Positions 5,500-7,264 of a DNA stretch of 7,264 nucleotides are shown here, piece after piece; the first letter of the stretch is position 1; each line of letters begins with the position of its first letter. Position numbers and translations under genes: made by a program. The notes under the pieces were generated by a model. It was not told the DNA's origin, searched no databases, and saw only the letters and a program-made list of their open reading frames with translations. Source of the DNA: JAICYJ01 sp045806525 (lineage in GTDB: Bacteria > Actinomycetota > Thermoleophilia > Gaiellales > JAICJC01); contig JBJMJD010000056.1 in the NCBI GenBank assembly GCA_045806525.1, forward strand, positions 1 through 7,264. The letters are read 5' to 3'.

Positions 5500-6603
5500 A
5501 TGCCACCGGAAGTCAACAGCGGGCTCGAGGGTGTGGTCGCGGCCGAGACGACGATTAGTCTGGTCGACGGCCAGGCGGGACGGCTGCTTTACCGCGGCTA
5601 CGAGATCGGCGACCTGGCCGCACGCGGCAGCTACGACCGCGTGGTCGGGTTGCTGCTCGACGGCGAGTGGCCCCCGCACGACGAGGTGCTGCCGGCGGCG
5701 GAGCTTTCACCCACCGTGCTGGCCGCGTTGCGCGGGCTGCCCACCTCCTGCGCCCCGCTGGACGCTCTACGCACGGCGTTCTCGGCGTTCGGCGCGGAGC
5801 GTCGCATGGACTGGCCGCCCACGGCCGACCAGGCGCGCGAGCTGATCGCCCTGGGGCCGGCCGCGGTCGGGGCCTTCGCGCGGCTGCGCGACAACAAGCA
5901 GCCGGTGAGCTCCGCGGAGTCGGCGCACCTGGGCGCGGCCGCCCGCCTGCTCCACGCGATCACGGGCGAGCAGCCCGACGCCGCAAAGGCGCGCGCACTC
6001 GATGCGTACTTCACCGTCTGCGCCGAGCACGGACTGAACGCGTCCACATTCACCGCCCGCGTCATCACCAGCACGCAGAGCGACCTGGCCAGCGCCGTCT
6101 GCGGTGCGGTGGGTGCTCTCAAGGGGCGGCTGCACGGCGGCGCGCCGTCCGAGGTGCGCGACCAGCTGACGCAGATCGGCGACGTCGAGCATGCGGAGGT
6201 CTGGATCCGTGAGGCGCTGGCGCGCGGCGAGCGGCTGATGGGGTTCGGCCATCGCGTCTACAAGACGATGGATCCGCGTGCCGCTGCGCTGCGCCAGGTG
6301 GCGGAGCGGCTGGCGGCCGACGCCGACTGGCTGCAGCTGGCGATCGACGTCGAGGACGTGGCGCTGCGGCTGCTGGCCGAGCACAAGCCCGACCGTCCGC
6401 TGAAGACCAATGTCGAGTACTACGCCTCGATCGTCCTGGACGGAGTTGGCCTGCTGACCGACCTCTACACGCCGGCGTTCGCGGTCGCGCGCACCGCGGG
6501 CTGGACGGCGCACGCGCTCGAGCAGGCAGACCACGGGCGACTGATCCGCCCCGACTCGCGCTACGTCGGTCCCGAGCAGCGGCCGCTTCCCGCCGGCGTG
6601 TAG
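5500..6603 (+). CDS. Citrate synthase (citrate/2-methylcitrate synthase family), 367 aa
   Basis: The enzyme condenses oxaloacetate with acetyl-CoA (or propionyl-CoA in methylcitrate synthases), a cytoplasmic entry step of the TCA cycle. The family N terminus GLEGVVAAETTISLVDGQAGRLLYRGYEIGDLA is present. EHGLNASTF (176-184) and LKGRLHGGAPSEV (207-219, H212 matching pig His274) follow. MGFGHRVYKTMDPRA (247-261) gives H251, matching His320, and R260. ARTAGWTAHALEQ (330-342) contains R331. Where the catalytic base Asp375 is expected (usual NVDFY), this protein reads TNVEYY with E306. The short ~370-aa form with this C terminus (RLIRPDSRYVGP) resembles the 'citrate synthase 2'/CitA type of actinobacteria, from memory. 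Citrate versus methylcitrate specificity cannot be decided, and no prp genes are nearby. Start ATG 5500 lacks a Shine-Dalgarno and follows TAGAAT by 9 nt. It is divergent from rrf2, so regulation by that protein is plausible. Confidence 0.94.
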   Translation: MPPEVNSGLEGVVAAETTISLVDGQAGRLLYRGYEIGDLAARGSYDRVVGLLLDGEWPPHDEVLPAAELSPTVLAALRGLPTSCAPLDALRTAFSAFGAERRMDWPPTADQARELIALGPAAVGAFARLRDNKQPVSSAESAHLGAAARLLHAITGEQPDAAKARALDAYFTVCAEHGLNASTFTARVITSTQSDLASAVCGAVGALKGRLHGGAPSEVRDQLTQIGDVEHAEVWIREALARGERLMGFGHRVYKTMDPRAAALRQVAERLAADADWLQLAIDVEDVALRLLAEHKPDRPLKTNVEYYASIVLDGVGLLTDLYTPAFAVARTAGWTAHALEQADHGRLIRPDSRYVGPEQRPLPAGV

Positions 6604-6624
6604 TCGGGTCCGCCACCGGCAAGC

Positions 6625-6653
6625 GGAAGGCCCGCCGCCAGGGCGGGCCTTCC
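6625..6653. terminator. Bidirectional hairpin terminator between convergent genes
   Basis: A perfect 12-bp stem pairs GGAAGGCCCGCC (6625-6636) with GGCGGGCCTTCC (6642-6653) around a 5-nt GCCAG loop. It lies 21 nt after the citrate synthase stop and 25 bp before the stop of the converging repeat-protein gene, so it can serve both strands. Neither side has a U-tract. Such U-less GC-rich hairpins are common terminators in actinobacteria. Confidence 0.8.
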
Positions 6654-6678
6654 CGGGAACCAGCGCTGTCAAGATGGT

Positions 6679-7264
6679 TTACAGGTGTCGGCACTCTCCG
6701 CGCTTCTGGCCAGCGACGGCATTGGGCAGGCCACCCGAGTCGCCGATCTGCGCGTGCGGGACGTTGTTGAAACACGACAGGTTGCCGCCGATGGTGTTGG
6801 TGACGATCTCCATCGCGTCGGGATCGCCCATCCTGTTGCCGACGATCCTCACGTTGCCACCCACCTGGGTGCGGATCAACCCGAACCAGCAACTGTGCAC
6901 ATAGCGGAATATCACCTTCCCGCCGACCACGCTGTCGTGGATGGTCGAGAAGTACGGTCCGCCGAAGAGCGCGGTCGACGAACAGTCCATGCTGCCGCCA
7001 CCGCCGGTGATGATCACGTTCCCGCCGATGACCTCCTGCTCGTCGACGACCGCCTTCGCGCGGAAGGCGACCAGGTCGCCGCCGATGTGGTCATTGGTCG
7101 AACTCGAACAGCCGACCTCGTCGTTGCACCCGAGGCCGATGATCGCGTGCGGCCTGACATACACGTTGCCGTGGATGTTCAGGCTGCTCTGCGTGACCTG
7201 GTTCAGAACGGCATGGCGCTTCACGAGCACGTTGTGCATGACCCTTACCCTCGCGCCGGTGGGA
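6679..7264 (-). CDS. Probable secreted beta-solenoid-like 'GGN' repeat protein, partial (N terminus beyond window)
   Basis: The visible part is about 194 residues ending at TAA 6681-6679. It consists of about seven degenerate repeats around a [VI]-x-G-[GN]-[NDK]-[VL] core: HNVLV, IHGNVYV, IGGDLVAF, IGGNVIITG, VGGKVIF, VGGNVRIVG and IGGNLSCFN, spaced about 18-35 residues. This pattern suggests a parallel beta-helix built from short strands. Six cysteines (residues 38, 44, 86, 117, 156 and 183 counted from the ATG at 7239) fit an extracellular, disulfide-bonded protein. The C-terminal pattern GGNLSCFNN...GLPNAV...KRGEC recalls uncharacterised actinobacterial surface proteins (from memory). The ATG at 7239 has only weak GAGGG support. 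The frame stays open to the window edge and reads TGARVRVMHNVLVKRHA, which continues the repeat. The true start, with a signal peptide, is therefore probably outside. GC is about 62% (148/240 in four lines) against 77% in sampled citrate synthase. No enzymatic function can be assigned. Confidence 0.75.
   Translation of the reverse strand, partial: PTGARVRVMHNVLVKRHAVLNQVTQSSLNIHGNVYVRPHAIIGLGCNDEVGCSSSTNDHIGGDLVAFRAKAVVDEQEVIGGNVIITGGGGSMDCSSTALFGGPYFSTIHDSVVGGKVIFRYVHSCWFGLIRTQVGGNVRIVGNRMGDPDAMEIVTNTIGGNLSCFNNVPHAQIGDSGGLPNAVAGQKRGECRHL

Noticed and set aside
5432..5506. N-terminal 25-residue extension of the Rrf2 protein
   Set aside because: Rrf2 homology begins exactly at MKLSAKADYAVRA. 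The extension has no family similarity and would overlap the citrate synthase start.
5767..6672. Minus-strand 301-codon open frame opposite citrate synthase, running through the terminator hairpin
   Set aside because: It is antisense to a clear citrate synthase, includes the hairpin at 6625-6653 and has no recognisable domain.
1..7264. Defence island, CRISPR, insertion sequence or prophage content
   Set aside because: No direct-repeat array, transposase, terminal inverted repeats, tRNA-adjacent attachment site or nuclease/effector genes were seen. Apart from the repeat protein at the edge and the 7-TM/CNBD pair, the genes are conserved housekeeping or common regulatory ones.

Overview
This is a gene-dense chromosomal window from a high-GC bacterium. 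Two sample lines inside the citrate synthase gene are 92/120 G+C. Gene content and order (rrf2 > holA > membrane gene > cNMP-binding gene converging on rpsT, then divergent murJ > lepA) suggest an actinobacterium. Thermoleophilia (Solirubrobacter/Gaiella-type) is my best guess, supported by the rpsT-holA-lepA neighbourhood and by a secreted 'GGN' repeat protein at the right edge. This placement is an inference. I see no IS element, CRISPR array, tRNA, rRNA or phage gene.

Layout, left to right. (1) Positions 1-2525, minus strand: murJ (lipid II flippase) followed 20 bp later by lepA (elongation factor 4), whose 3' half lies outside the window. (2) Positions 2526-2609: an 84-bp divergent promoter region. 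(3) Positions 2610-2882, plus strand: rpsT (ribosomal protein S20). (4) Positions 2885-5431, minus strand: a tight four-gene operon, rrf2-type regulator > holA (DNA polymerase III delta) > 7-TM membrane protein > stand-alone cyclic-nucleotide-binding protein. Its genes overlap by 11 nt and 4 nt and are then separated by 12 nt. It converges on rpsT with only 2 bp between stop codons. (5) Positions 5432-5499: a 68-bp divergent promoter region. (6) Positions 5500-6603, plus strand: citrate synthase. (7) A strong bidirectional hairpin at 6625-6653. (8) Positions 6679-7264, minus strand: the C-terminal part of a Cys-containing beta-solenoid-like repeat protein of clearly lower GC.

Most genes are housekeeping: translation (S20, EF4), replication (delta), cell wall (MurJ) and TCA cycle (citrate synthase). 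The less ordinary material is regulatory. Three genes (murJ, the cNMP-binding gene, citrate synthase) start exactly 9 nt after a TAGAMT hexamer and have weak or no Shine-Dalgarno. rrf2 and lepA carry hexamers 6 nt before their starts. Together this points to widespread leaderless or near-leaderless initiation. holA has no ATG, GTG or TTG at its expected N terminus, and its best start is CTG behind a strong Shine-Dalgarno. Citrate synthase has Glu where the catalytic Asp is expected. The Rrf2 protein has no cysteines and is divergent from citrate synthase across a 10-bp palindrome. I found no convincing new multi-gene defence or mobile system.
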